Of a DNA stretch of 64,000 nucleotides, positions 42,917 to 51,208 are shown piece after piece. Under the pieces are notes generated by a model. That model saw only the letters and a list, made by a program, of their open reading frames with translations. It made no database searches and was not told the DNA's origin. The translations under genes and the position numbers were made by a program. Source of the DNA: HKCCE3408 sp039183205 (GTDB taxonomy: Bacteria; Pseudomonadota; Alphaproteobacteria; Rhodobacterales; Rhodobacteraceae); the NCBI GenBank assembly GCA_039183205.1, contig JBCDBR010000001.1:124001-188000 (forward strand). Reading direction: 5' to 3'. The stretch's first letter is position 1, and every line of letters starts with the position of its first letter.

Positions 42917-44335
42917 ATGAAGCGCGCCTTCGATCTTTGCGTCGTATTCGCGGAAATGCGCACCGGGTCCAATCATCTTGAGGCGTTGCTTAATGCGGTA
43001 CCGGGGTTACGCGGCTTTGGTGAAGTCTTTAACCCCAGCTTTATCGGCCGGCAGAACCAAGATCGCTTGTTTGGCTACGATCTTAAGCGGCGCGAGGCCG
43101 ATCCCAATGGGTTTTTGCAGACCTTGCAAACGGAGGCCGGGCCCGATCTGCCGGTCATTCGATTGTTTCACGACCATGATCCAAGGGTTCTCGATCCGAT
43201 AGTGGCAAACCCACGTGTGGCGAAGGTCATCCTGACGCGCAATCCACTGGACAGCTATATTTCGCGGAAGATTGCGGCGGAGACCGGCCAGTGGCGTATG
43301 ACCGATGCGCGTTCGGATGCAAAGGCGGAGGTGCGCTTTGACGCCGCTGAATTCGCAGCGATGCTCGTCAACTGGCAGCGCTTTGCCGCGACCCTCCGCC
43401 ATCATCTACAAATCAACGGTCAATCGGCCTTCGAGATTGGCTACGACGACCTCGGTGACGAGGCCGTCTTGAACGGTCTTTTGCGCTATTTAAACGTCAA
43501 AGAAGAGATCGAGCCGTCGGGGTCGACGCTTAAACCGCAAAATCCAGGCGGCCCACGGTCCAAGGTGATCAATCCGACAGAGATGCAAGCCGCCCTGGCC
43601 GGCATCGATCCCTTTGGCCTCAATCGGCCCAGTCGATCCGACATTGCGCGCGGACTTTCGGCGAAGTCGCTTTCTGTTTTGCCTGACCAAGGCCTCATTT
43701 TCATGCCGATTGCGGGCGTGATGGAGGTCAGTTTATCGTCCTGGATGGAAAGCCTTTCGGGTGCCGCCCCCCGCCGCGGGTTAACGCAACGTGAGCTGAG
43801 GCAATGGATGCGTAACTGCCCGAACCATCGGAAGTTCTCGGTTCTGCGTCACCCATTGGCGCGTGCCCATGATGTGTTTTGCGCATCCGTTCTGCCGCGC
43901 CGTCCAATGCATGCGGAGCGGCGCAGAATGTTGCGCCGCCGGTATGAAGTGCCACTTCCGCAAAACTGGCCTGATGACAGTTATGACGTCGCTGCCCATG
44001 GGGCTGCGTTTTCCGCCTTTTTGTCGTTTCTCGGTCGGGCTCTTGCCGGCCAAACGAGCCTTTCGCCACCTGCGGAATGGTCGGGTCAATCAACGATTTT
44101 GCGCGGCATGGCAGACTTTGCTTTGCCCGATTTTCTGATCCGCGCAGAACGGCTTGAACAAGAATGGGCCCCGCTTTCGGCCGCTTCGCAGACGGAACTA
44201 CCCTTACCGCCTGCGGGACCCGAAACCCGACCGTTTCCGCTATCTGCGATTTACGACGCTAGGCTGGAGGCCTTGGCGCAGAAAGTCTATCGCCGCGATT
44301 ACGTGTTTTTCGGCTACCGACGCTGGTCGGATTAG
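42917..44335 (+). CDS. NodH-like sulfotransferase, apparently two-domain
   Basis: The 472-residue protein starts 3 bases after the GT14-like gene. Its N-terminal part (about 1-220) matches NodH/Stf0-type PAPS sulfotransferases: VVFAEMRTGSNHLEALLNAV for the 5'-phosphosulfate loop and VILTRNPLDSYISRKI for the 3'-phosphate site. A second half (about 265-472) has LIFMPIAGVMEVSLSSWM and FSVLRHPLARAHDVFC, which look like a second set of sulfotransferase motifs. It probably sulfates the glycan made by the upstream transferases. PAP produced would be removed by CysQ, 6 kb upstream. The acceptor is unknown. Confidence 0.82.
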   Translation: MKRAFDLCVVFAEMRTGSNHLEALLNAVPGLRGFGEVFNPSFIGRQNQDRLFGYDLKRREADPNGFLQTLQTEAGPDLPVIRLFHDHDPRVLDPIVANPRVAKVILTRNPLDSYISRKIAAETGQWRMTDARSDAKAEVRFDAAEFAAMLVNWQRFAATLRHHLQINGQSAFEIGYDDLGDEAVLNGLLRYLNVKEEIEPSGSTLKPQNPGGPRSKVINPTEMQAALAGIDPFGLNRPSRSDIARGLSAKSLSVLPDQGLIFMPIAGVMEVSLSSWMESLSGAAPRRGLTQRELRQWMRNCPNHRKFSVLRHPLARAHDVFCASVLPRRPMHAERRRMLRRRYEVPLPQNWPDDSYDVAAHGAAFSAFLSFLGRALAGQTSLSPPAEWSGQSTILRGMADFALPDFLIRAERLEQEWAPLSAASQTELPLPPAGPETRPFPLSAIYDARLEALAQKVYRRDYVFFGYRRWSD

Positions 44336-44799
44336 GCCGCTTGCGAGGCCTCACCATCCGTAATCAATGTGTGCAGCGTGACCGGATCGGCATTCGCGCG
44401 CAGCTTGCTCAACAGGGCTTCGTTACGAAAAGTGCGTGACACAAGCGCCAAGGCTTTGAGGTGGTCGACCCCGGAATCGGCGGGCGCGAAAAGGGCAAAG
44501 ACGAGGTCAACCGGCTGACGGTCGACGGAATCGAAATCGATCGGATGTTCGAGCCGTAAAAAGGCGCCGTGCACGTCGCTTAGCCCGTCCAAACGCGCAT
44601 GAGGCAGCGCCACACCATGGCCTACGCCCGTGGGGCCCAAGCTTTCGCGTTCCTGTAACGCATCGAATATTTCCGATTGCGGTTTGTCGACCAGCGCTGC
44701 CGCAAGTTCCGCGATTTTTTGCATCAGGCGCTTTTTCGAGGTCACATCCGTGACCACGCGCACCGCGTCAGGCTTCAGCACACTTGGCAAATCCATCAT
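44332..44799 (-). CDS. ptsN: Nitrogen PTS EIIA protein PtsN
   Basis: PtsN (EIIA-Ntr) is phosphorylated by the PTS-Ntr chain and controls potassium and nitrogen physiology. The 155-residue protein has the phospho-acceptor His in GVGHGVALPHARLDG near 66 and the family segment PVDLVFALFAPADSGVDHLKAL. Two ATGs in a row (44799, 44796) and a far TTG (44838) are possible starts; 44799 is used. It follows hpf and ends against the sulfotransferase stop. Confidence 0.93.
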   Translation of the reverse strand: MMDLPSVLKPDAVRVVTDVTSKKRLMQKIAELAAALVDKPQSEIFDALQERESLGPTGVGHGVALPHARLDGLSDVHGAFLRLEHPIDFDSVDRQPVDLVFALFAPADSGVDHLKALALVSRTFRNEALLSKLRANADPVTLHTLITDGEASQAA

Positions 44800-44834
44800 G
44801 TCCCCATCCCGGCAGCGCGCCGGCGCAAAATGTT

Positions 44835-45410
44835 TCAATTCGTGCGTGGATCAATCCATCCGACGTTGCCATCGTCACGTCGGTAGACCACATTGACCCG
44901 ATCCCGTCCCTCGTTTCGAAACACCAATAGCGGCGCCCCGGCCAACTCCATCTGCATCACCGCTTCCCCAACCGATAGCGACGGTATCCGCGTCTCCATC
45001 TCTGCGACGATAATGGGTTGTAATGTCTCAGGTTCGTCCTCGACATTTTCCGATTCTGTTCCGGCGAGGATATACGAAGACCCTTCCGAAACTTCAACGG
45101 GACGTTCGCGGGCGCGATTGTGGTCCTTCAGACGCCGCTTATAACGACGCAACTGCTTTTCCATCTTGTCGCTGCACAGATCGAATGCCGCGTAGATCTC
45201 GTGTGCGGAGGCCTTGGCCGCACAGGTTAGCCCGGTCGACAAATGAACATTGGCCTCGCAGACAAATTCCGCCCCACTTTTCGAGAAGATGACATTCGCA
45301 TCCGTTGGCCGACCGGCATATTTTTCCATAGCCGTGCCGAGGTTTTCCTCCACATAAGTTTGCAAAGAACTACCGATTTCGATCTGGCGACCGGAGATTT
45401 TGTATCTCAT
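44835..45410 (-). CDS. hpf: Ribosome hibernation promoting factor, long form
   Basis: Long HPF binds 30S subunits and drives 100S ribosome dimers in stationary phase. The 191-residue protein has the N-terminal S30AE domain (MRYKISGRQIEIGSSLQTYVEE to about residue 105) and a C-terminal dimerisation domain (MQMELAGAPLLVFRNEGRDRVNVVYRRDDGNVGWIDP). The ATG at 45410 has GGAAGGA upstream. It lies between lptB and ptsN with no rpoN between. Confidence 0.95.
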   Translation of the reverse strand: MRYKISGRQIEIGSSLQTYVEENLGTAMEKYAGRPTDANVIFSKSGAEFVCEANVHLSTGLTCAAKASAHEIYAAFDLCSDKMEKQLRRYKRRLKDHNRARERPVEVSEGSSYILAGTESENVEDEPETLQPIIVAEMETRIPSLSVGEAVMQMELAGAPLLVFRNEGRDRVNVVYRRDDGNVGWIDPRTN

Positions 45411-45584
45411 CAATCCTTCCTTCCGCCCGATATTGCCGGGCCTCCCGCTGAGCATGGGAATGGATGCGGACTGCCCGCCCTCGTGATCGATGGGCACGAC
45501 TTTTGTAAGAAGGATGGTCCGGGCAGAGACGTCATCACCATCATTTGGCGCCAGAAACGACCGCGATGTCAACTCATGGAAAGG

Positions 45585-46337
45585 TTAACTGACCCGGAAG
45601 CCCTGGCCGAGATAGACGCGCTGAACGTTCTCGTCGCGCACAACCTCGTCTGCGGATCCAGACATCAAAATAGCCCCATCATGCAAGATGTAGGCGCGTT
45701 CCACGATCTGAAGCGTTTCTCTGACGTTATGGTCGGTGATCAAGACCCCCAATCCGCGGGATTTAAGGTCAGATACCAAATTGCGAATTTCGCTGACGGC
45801 AATCGGATCAACACCAGCGAACGGCTCGTCCAACAATACGTAGGCGGGCTTGGAGGCAAGACACCGCGCAATCTCGACCCGCCGACGTTCCCCGCCCGAA
45901 AGCGAAAGTGCAGCCGCACGTCGCAAATGGCCAATCGAAAACTCAGAAAGAAGTTCCTCTAGCCGGTCTTGGCGTGCGCGCCGGTCGCTTTCAGCGATTT
46001 CCAAGATCGACATGATGTTGTCTTCGACGGACAGCCCGCGAAAGATCGACATCTCTTGTGGCAAATAGCCGATCCCAGCTTTGGCTCTGCGATACATCGG
46101 CAGAAGTGTGACATCCTGCCCGTCAAGCGTAACGGTGCCGCCATCCGGCGTTACCAGGCCCGCGATTGAATAAAAGCAGGTGGTTTTCCCCGAACCGTTC
46201 GGTCCGAGTAGTGCGACAACTTCGCCCCGGCGTAGCGTCATTGAGACATCGCGAATGATGGGCCGTCGGCGATAGCTTTTGCGCAAATGCGAGATGACCA
46301 GTCCTTGACCGCCATCTTCGACCGTAAGTTTGGTCAT
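45585..46337 (-). CDS. lptB: Lipopolysaccharide export ATPase LptB
   Basis: LptB powers extraction of LPS from the inner membrane with LptF, LptG and LptC. The 250-residue protein has Walker A LLGPNGSGKTTCFYSIAG near 43-60, signature ALSLSGGERRRVEIARCL near 148, Walker B YVLLDEPFAGVDP near 170 and the switch ITDHNVRETL. The start overlaps the lptA stop by 4 bases. Confidence 0.96.
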   Translation of the reverse strand: MTKLTVEDGGQGLVISHLRKSYRRRPIIRDVSMTLRRGEVVALLGPNGSGKTTCFYSIAGLVTPDGGTVTLDGQDVTLLPMYRRAKAGIGYLPQEMSIFRGLSVEDNIMSILEIAESDRRARQDRLEELLSEFSIGHLRRAAALSLSGGERRRVEIARCLASKPAYVLLDEPFAGVDPIAVSEIRNLVSDLKSRGLGVLITDHNVRETLQIVERAYILHDGAILMSGSADEVVRDENVQRVYLGQGFRVS

Positions 46338-46822
46338 GGGCTGCTGCCCTGCAATGTCGTCCGAACCTGGCCGCTCACCGTGCCGGAACCCGTGTTCAAG
46401 TCGACGACCATCTGGTCTCCGGCGATGGCAGTCGGGCCCTGCGTGACCAGGACATTACCTGTCAAAGTTACGATGGCATCGGCCACGCTATATTCAGCCT
46501 CGATGCCTTCGGCTGCGTCCTCGCCACGTGTTAAAAGTACGCCACCCGTCGCGACCACGCGATCGATATCGGTCCCGGTCGCCGTTTCCAAATAGATCAC
46601 TTCGACCTCACCGGCGGCCATGCGCAGATCCCCTTGCACGATGAGGACATTGCCCGAAAAAACTGCGTTTCCGCTTTCCCGGTTTACCGTCAGCGCATCG
46701 GCCGTAACTTCGACGGGCTGGCTTCCGTCGTGGGCGACGCCGCCAAACCCGATCCCCACCTGTGCCGAAGCGATCTGCGGCAAAATCAAAAGCACAAAGA
46801 GGCATCGTATAAGGGCGGGCAT
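46334..46822 (-). CDS. lptA: Lipopolysaccharide transport periplasmic protein LptA
   Basis: LptA forms the periplasmic bridge for LPS. The 162-residue protein begins with a signal peptide (ALIRCLFVLLILPQIASAQ) and has the OstA-type repeats: PVEVTADALTVNRESGNAVFSGNV and LTGNVLVTQGPTAIAGDQMVVDL. The ATG at 46822 has GAGGAG 5 bases upstream, inside the lptC end. It lies between lptC and lptB. Confidence 0.93.
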   Translation of the reverse strand: MPALIRCLFVLLILPQIASAQVGIGFGGVAHDGSQPVEVTADALTVNRESGNAVFSGNVLIVQGDLRMAAGEVEVIYLETATGTDIDRVVATGGVLLTRGEDAAEGIEAEYSVADAIVTLTGNVLVTQGPTAIAGDQMVVDLNTGSGTVSGQVRTTLQGSSP

Positions 46823-46824
46823 GG

Positions 46825-47430
46825 TCACTCCTCGACACTTGCAGGGTCGTATACCACTCGAACCCACTCGGTGAAATGCATTTGCTCTGCTTGATTGATC
46901 TGCATCGCGCCGGCCTCAAGCGTCAGGCCCGGGCCCTCGACAACTACCTGTCCATCGCTTTGTGCCCTGAGCTCAGATAGACCCATGGTGAGCTGCGCGG
47001 TTTCAAGCCGGAGACCATCAGTGCGGCGGATGATGACACCGCCGGAAAGCTGGGCGGTTTGGCCGCTCATATCGACAAGCGCGCCCCCGGCATCGATGAG
47101 CGCTTCGAGGCCAGGGGCCAAAGTGAGCCGGACGGACACGTCTTCGGCGGCAAAGAGATCGGTGGCGTCGGCCAGGGGGGCGGCCCGTTCGGCGCTAAAC
47201 CGCAAGGCCTGTCCGCCTTCCAACAAACCGGCAAATCGCGGCCGCCCTAGGCGCTGTTCATCGGCCAATTCCGCTATGTCGATATCCGCCAGGACAAGGG
47301 CGTCTTCCGGGTCCGGCCTGCCGGCAAATAAAAACAGGGTCGACAGCACACCAATCGCAACCAAAGGTAACGTGATTTTCACCCACGCGATGACGGCTGA
47401 ATAGCGGTCCGGTGCAATCCTAGTGAGCAA
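46825..47430 (-). CDS. lptC: LPS export inner-membrane protein LptC (non-ATG start)
   Basis: LptC is the single-span anchor linking LptBFG to LptA. The chosen start is TTG at 47430, overlapping the rnd stop by 11 bases, and gives a 201-residue protein LTRIAPDRYSAVIAWVK followed by the membrane segment ITLPLVAIGVLSTLFLFAG. A beta-jellyroll LptC domain follows, ending TEWVRVVYDP. GTG at 47382 would remove the conserved DRYS region. The frame extends further upstream over rnd without support. The rnd-lptC-lptA-lptB order is usual in Rhodobacterales. Confidence 0.88.
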   Translation of the reverse strand: MLTRIAPDRYSAVIAWVKITLPLVAIGVLSTLFLFAGRPDPEDALVLADIDIAELADEQRLGRPRFAGLLEGGQALRFSAERAAPLADATDLFAAEDVSVRLTLAPGLEALIDAGGALVDMSGQTAQLSGGVIIRRTDGLRLETAQLTMGLSELRAQSDGQVVVEGPGLTLEAGAMQINQAEQMHFTEWVRVVYDPASVEE

Positions 47431-48034
47431 AAATATCAGTCTCCGGCCAACCCGATAAATCGAGTATGGCACGGGCTGGCAAAAAGTCGAAACACGCTTG
47501 CGCCATCTCCGTGCGGCCTTCACGCGCCAGGCGTTCGTCCAACGCCAGCTTGAGTTTGTGGAGATAGAGCACGTCTGAGGCGGCGTAATTTAACTGCGCC
47601 TCGCTTAGCGTGTCAGTGCCCCAATCGGAGCTTTGTTGTTGTTTGGATATGTCGATATCCAGCATTTCCTGAACCAGGTTTTTCAGCCCATGCCTGTCCG
47701 TATAGGTTCGCACGAGTTTCGACGCGATTTTTGTGCAATAGACCGGTGTGCTCAGCGCACCGAATGCATGAAACAAAACCGCGATATCAAAACGGCCGAA
47801 ATGAAAGAGCTTGAGTTTGTCGGGATTGGCCAAGAGGGCCGCCAAATTCGGCGCCTCCGTCTGCCCATTTGCAATCTGAACCAGATGCGCGGTGCCATTT
47901 CCGTCCGATAGCTGAACAAGACAGAGTCTGTCTCGGTGCGGGTTCAGGCCCATCGTTTCGCTGTCGATTGCGACAGTGTCGCTAAGTACGAGGCCGTCAG
48001 GCAGGTCACCGTGATGCAAGATGATGTCTGCCAC
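47420..48034 (-). CDS. rnd: Ribonuclease D-like 3'-5' exonuclease (short form)
   Basis: The 204-residue protein is a single DEDDy exonuclease domain: TVAIDSETMGLNPHRDRLCLVQ near 21-42, LFHFGRFDIAVLFHAFG near 85, and LNYAASDVLYLHKLK near 160. The HRDC domains of E. coli RNase D are absent. The start is GTG at 48034 with GAAGAGGGA upstream; the longer frame runs back through tRNA-Thr and is an artefact. Role: RNA 3' trimming, substrate unknown. Confidence 0.9.
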   Translation of the reverse strand: MADIILHHGDLPDGLVLSDTVAIDSETMGLNPHRDRLCLVQLSDGNGTAHLVQIANGQTEAPNLAALLANPDKLKLFHFGRFDIAVLFHAFGALSTPVYCTKIASKLVRTYTDRHGLKNLVQEMLDIDISKQQQSSDWGTDTLSEAQLNYAASDVLYLHKLKLALDERLAREGRTEMAQACFDFLPARAILDLSGWPETDIFAH

Positions 48035-48060
48035 GCGATCCCTCTTCGTCCTCAGTGGGG

Positions 48061-48136
48061 TGGTGCCGGTGATAGGACTCGAACCTACGACCCCATCATT
48101 ACGAATGACGTGCTCTACCAGCTGAGCTACACCGGC
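48061..48136 (-). tRNA. tRNA-Thr, anticodon CGT
   Basis: Read on the minus strand the gene starts GCCGGTGTAGCTCAGCTGG and ends CACCGGCACCA, with CCA encoded. The acceptor stem GCCGGTG/CACCGGC is perfect, the D-loop has AGCTGGTAGAGC, the anticodon loop is TTCGTAA, and the T arm is GTAGGTTCGAGTCCTAT. It decodes ACG. Total 76 bases. Confidence 0.97.
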
Positions 48137-48248
48137 ATCCTTCTCATTTGACGCCACTACTATGGACCAAATGGATGTTCAACCCGCTGTTGAAACCTTG
48201 GGCTTGAAGCCTGATGCGGCGGCCGGCGCGGTCGGGATGGCGCTGTGT

Positions 48249-49757
48249 TTACGCGGTCCTGGCAGTGGCGTTTACGTCCGCATCCGTCGATTCGTCTTGA
48301 TCGATTTCCATCGCAGGCGCGCCATCTTCTGTTTGCACGACATCGGCCTCCTCTGCTTCAGGCTCCGCCTCTGACGGGTCATTGGCCGGTGGGCCAACGA
48401 TTAAGGGCAAGATCCCCGATGTGTCTGTGGACGCTATGTCGGAAACCGGCGCGGCCTTCCAAGTGAGCGTATCAAAGCCGCCATCCGTAATGGGCTGCCA
48501 TTCCGGGTAGACTTTGCCGTCCACTTCGCAAACCCATTGCGGTCCGCGCGGTGCAGCGATCGCCTTTGCCAGCCAAGCGCGCACGACGCGATCCTCGCTG
48601 CCTTCGCCCCGTTCAATCGCGGCCATAAGCGTAAGCGACCGCGCATCCGGCGCTGTTTCCGGCAAATCGCCCAGTGTTGTGCGCGCCTTTGGGAAATCCT
48701 CCGCCGCGATCAAAAGCTCCGCGTGCAGCAAGCGCGTTTCGGGATCGCCAGGGTGTTTGTTCAATAACGGCCTGAAGCGTGCGAGCCGCGCGCGCGCGCT
48801 TTCCTCCGGCTCGATCGCCGCAAATGCCGCGGCCAGATCTGGGTGCGGTGCTGCGTCCCAGGCCTTGCGGATGATGCGCGTGGCCTGCCGCGCGCTGCCC
48901 TTTTCAACCGACATCCGGGCGGCCATAACGGCGGCGGGCACCAGATCGGGCGAGAGCGTGTTGGCGTTTTCAGCCTCGGCCCGTGCCACATCGATCTTGC
49001 CTTCGGCCAACGCATCACGCGCATGGGCCAAGGCCAGCACAGCATCGCGCCTGCGGTGCACATCCCGCGGCAGCGCACCACTTTTAAGCTTCACCGCCAG
49101 TGTCTTGCGCGCACCACTCCAATCCTCGTCCTGCGTTTGCAACTTCAAGAGGATGTCCTGTATCTCGGTGTTCTGCGGCCGGATAGAGAGCCCCTTTTCG
49201 GCAAGCTTCATCGCGGTATCCGTATCGCCCGCTTCGAGCTTTTGCTTCACAAGCCCTCGGATACCGACAAACCGTGTTCGGTCATCGGTTACCATCGACT
49301 TCAGTGTCTGCGTGGCCAAGGTGGTATCACCGGCCATCTCCGCACCTTGTGCGATGATGAGGTTGGTCAATTCCGGCCGCTGCAAATAGCTTTCTGCGCG
49401 CTTTGCCTTTCGGATTGCAAGCCGTCCCTCACCCGCCGCCAAAGCAAGCATTCCCTCTGAGAGGGCCTGGTATCCACGCCGTTCCGAACGCCGGTTCAGG
49501 TAGCGTGAGATCGCGGTTTCGTCGCCGTTTAGAAATCTAAAGGTCGCCCAAAGCAGCCCGAAAACGCGGATGAAAAGCCAAACCGCGAGGAATGCCGTAA
49601 CCGCGAGGATCAAGCCCAAAAGTGGGGTAATTATGTATTCACGCCCGGCGACTGTGATGAGTGCCGCTGTGTCCATCTCCCACAGAAAAATCACGCCGAG
49701 GGTCAACGCCGCGACGATGGCGATAAAAATAAATCCTCTCAAAAGCGACCAAAGCAT
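48249..49757 (-). CDS. hemY: HemY-like membrane protein with TPR-type repeats
   Basis: This is the proteobacterial HemY family, not the protoporphyrinogen oxidase of the same name. The 502-residue protein has two N-terminal membrane segments (FIFIAIVAALTLGVIFLW and LGLILAVTAFLAVWLFIRVF), the HemY domain, helical TPR-like repeats to about residue 400, and an acidic tail. It stands 11 bases after mic60 and is part of the hemD-mic60-hemY cluster. The ATG at 49757 has GGAGA upstream. Known role: associated with haem synthesis, mechanism unclear. Confidence 0.92.
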   Translation of the reverse strand: MLWSLLRGFIFIAIVAALTLGVIFLWEMDTAALITVAGREYIITPLLGLILAVTAFLAVWLFIRVFGLLWATFRFLNGDETAISRYLNRRSERRGYQALSEGMLALAAGEGRLAIRKAKRAESYLQRPELTNLIIAQGAEMAGDTTLATQTLKSMVTDDRTRFVGIRGLVKQKLEAGDTDTAMKLAEKGLSIRPQNTEIQDILLKLQTQDEDWSGARKTLAVKLKSGALPRDVHRRRDAVLALAHARDALAEGKIDVARAEAENANTLSPDLVPAAVMAARMSVEKGSARQATRIIRKAWDAAPHPDLAAAFAAIEPEESARARLARFRPLLNKHPGDPETRLLHAELLIAAEDFPKARTTLGDLPETAPDARSLTLMAAIERGEGSEDRVVRAWLAKAIAAPRGPQWVCEVDGKVYPEWQPITDGGFDTLTWKAAPVSDIASTDTSGILPLIVGPPANDPSEAEPEAEEADVVQTEDGAPAMEIDQDESTDADVNATARTA

Positions 49758-49768
49758 TGCAGGTCTCC

Positions 49769-51124
49769 TCAATTACCTTCGAGCGTGCCAGCAAGGCCAT
49801 CGATCGCCTCCAACGCGGAGACACGCGTCGCGGTGCTTTCGATCCACGCTGCCATAACCTCAAGTGCGGGGTCGGGCAGGGCTGTCAGTTCCGCCAACGC
49901 GCCATTTAGATCGCCCGTTTCCACCGCCGCGCCAGCGCGCGACAGGATGGCATCGGGGTCATCGCCCTCTTGCGGCTCCAATGCGCGCCCACCGACCTGG
50001 CTGCGCAAAAACGCACCCAGGCGTTCGCCTGCTGTGTCGCCGGCATTGGCCTGCAATGCCGCCGGTAGCGCTGCGCGCGCCGCAGCTGGGAATTCTGCTT
50101 CGAGTTCTGCCAAGGTGGGCACACCCGTTTCAGCAACGGCAGCCAACGGCTCTGGAATGTCGAAGCCTTCGCTATCGGCGATTTCACTTAATGCATCGGC
50201 AAACGGCGTGCCGGAGGCCAAAGCGATGCGCAATTCGCTCAGACCAGCTTGCATCGCGGCGTCTTCTGCGGACGCGCCGGCGCGGGCCTCGGCTTCTGCG
50301 ATGCGCGTTTCTGCATCGGCGGCCATCGCCTCGATTTCGGCCGCGAGTGTTTCGTTGGCCGATTGCTGATCAGACAATTCAGCCCGCAATTGTTCAATCG
50401 CTGCTGCCAGGGCCGCTTCGTCGGTGCCCGCCTCGCCGGTAAAGACGGGTCGCGCTTCAACGGCCTCGATCCTTGAGGCCAAGTCTGCCAACTCAGCCGA
50501 CGTAATTTCGGATTGGCCGCTGAGATCTGCAAGCGCGGTTTCGATGGCGCTGAGATCGACCTCGGGCGGCGCGAAACCTGCAAGGTCGGCTTCGAGCGCG
50601 GCGATCTGATCAGCGAGTGTATCGATGCTCGCAGATTGGGTCTCGACCGAGCCCGCAAGTTCATCGACCTGGCCCGTTCCGCCGAGATCATAGAAATATC
50701 CAGCGCCAAAGCCGATGGCACCCGCAACGATCCCGCCCAGGGCCAGCGGGAAAAAGCCGGGGCCTGATCCTGCCCGTTCGGGATGTTCCATGGTCGAAGG
50801 CGTGGCTGCCACCGGTGCTTGATCTTCGATGGTTTCGGGGCTTGGCGCCTCTGGCACTGGATCGGTGGTTGCCTCCTCAGCTGCGGCGTCGCCCTCGGCT
50901 GACATGCCTGCTTCCGCGTCTGCTTCGGTATCCGCGTCCCCGTCGGCGCTTAGCGCCGCGGCCTCGCTGGTCTCGGCGGTTTCGGCGTCGCTGGTTTCGG
51001 ACGCATCTGCCTCGGTCGTTTCTGTCGCTGTGGCATCGGCATTTTCGTCGTCTGACGCAACGTTTCCAGCCGTATCCAACGTATCCTTTTCGGTTTTCGA
51101 AGATGTGCTCTTTTTCCGTGCCAT
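49769..51124 (-). CDS. mic60: Alphaproteobacterial Mic60 (mitofilin-like) protein
   Basis: Bacterial Mic60 is the relative of the mitochondrial crista-junction protein and is linked to intracytoplasmic membrane shaping in phototrophic alphaproteobacteria. The 451-residue protein has a long Ala/Glu/Asp/Thr-rich cytoplasmic-side N-terminus (about 1-120), one membrane segment FFPLALGGIVAGAIGFGAGYF (about 124-144), a coiled coil rich in Ala/Glu (about 150-300), and a C-terminal mitofilin domain with AGDTAGERLGAFLRSQVGGR and GDLNGALAELTALPDPALEVMAAWI. It lies between hemD and hemY, the usual neighbourhood. Confidence 0.92.
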   Translation of the reverse strand: MARKKSTSSKTEKDTLDTAGNVASDDENADATATETTEADASETSDAETAETSEAAALSADGDADTEADAEAGMSAEGDAAAEEATTDPVPEAPSPETIEDQAPVAATPSTMEHPERAGSGPGFFPLALGGIVAGAIGFGAGYFYDLGGTGQVDELAGSVETQSASIDTLADQIAALEADLAGFAPPEVDLSAIETALADLSGQSEITSAELADLASRIEAVEARPVFTGEAGTDEAALAAAIEQLRAELSDQQSANETLAAEIEAMAADAETRIAEAEARAGASAEDAAMQAGLSELRIALASGTPFADALSEIADSEGFDIPEPLAAVAETGVPTLAELEAEFPAAARAALPAALQANAGDTAGERLGAFLRSQVGGRALEPQEGDDPDAILSRAGAAVETGDLNGALAELTALPDPALEVMAAWIESTATRVSALEAIDGLAGTLEGN

Positions 51125-51208
51125 CGGAAGAACCCTTTCTTGATCAACCGTAATTACATGTGCTGAGTGGACCCGAGTCACCTGTGCCAAGGTGGCACGG
51201 CGGACCCA

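Noticed and set aside
48035..48157. N-terminal extension of rnd (GVAQLVEHVIRNDGVVG)
   Set aside because: This is the translation of the tRNA-Thr gene, a frequent false protein start.
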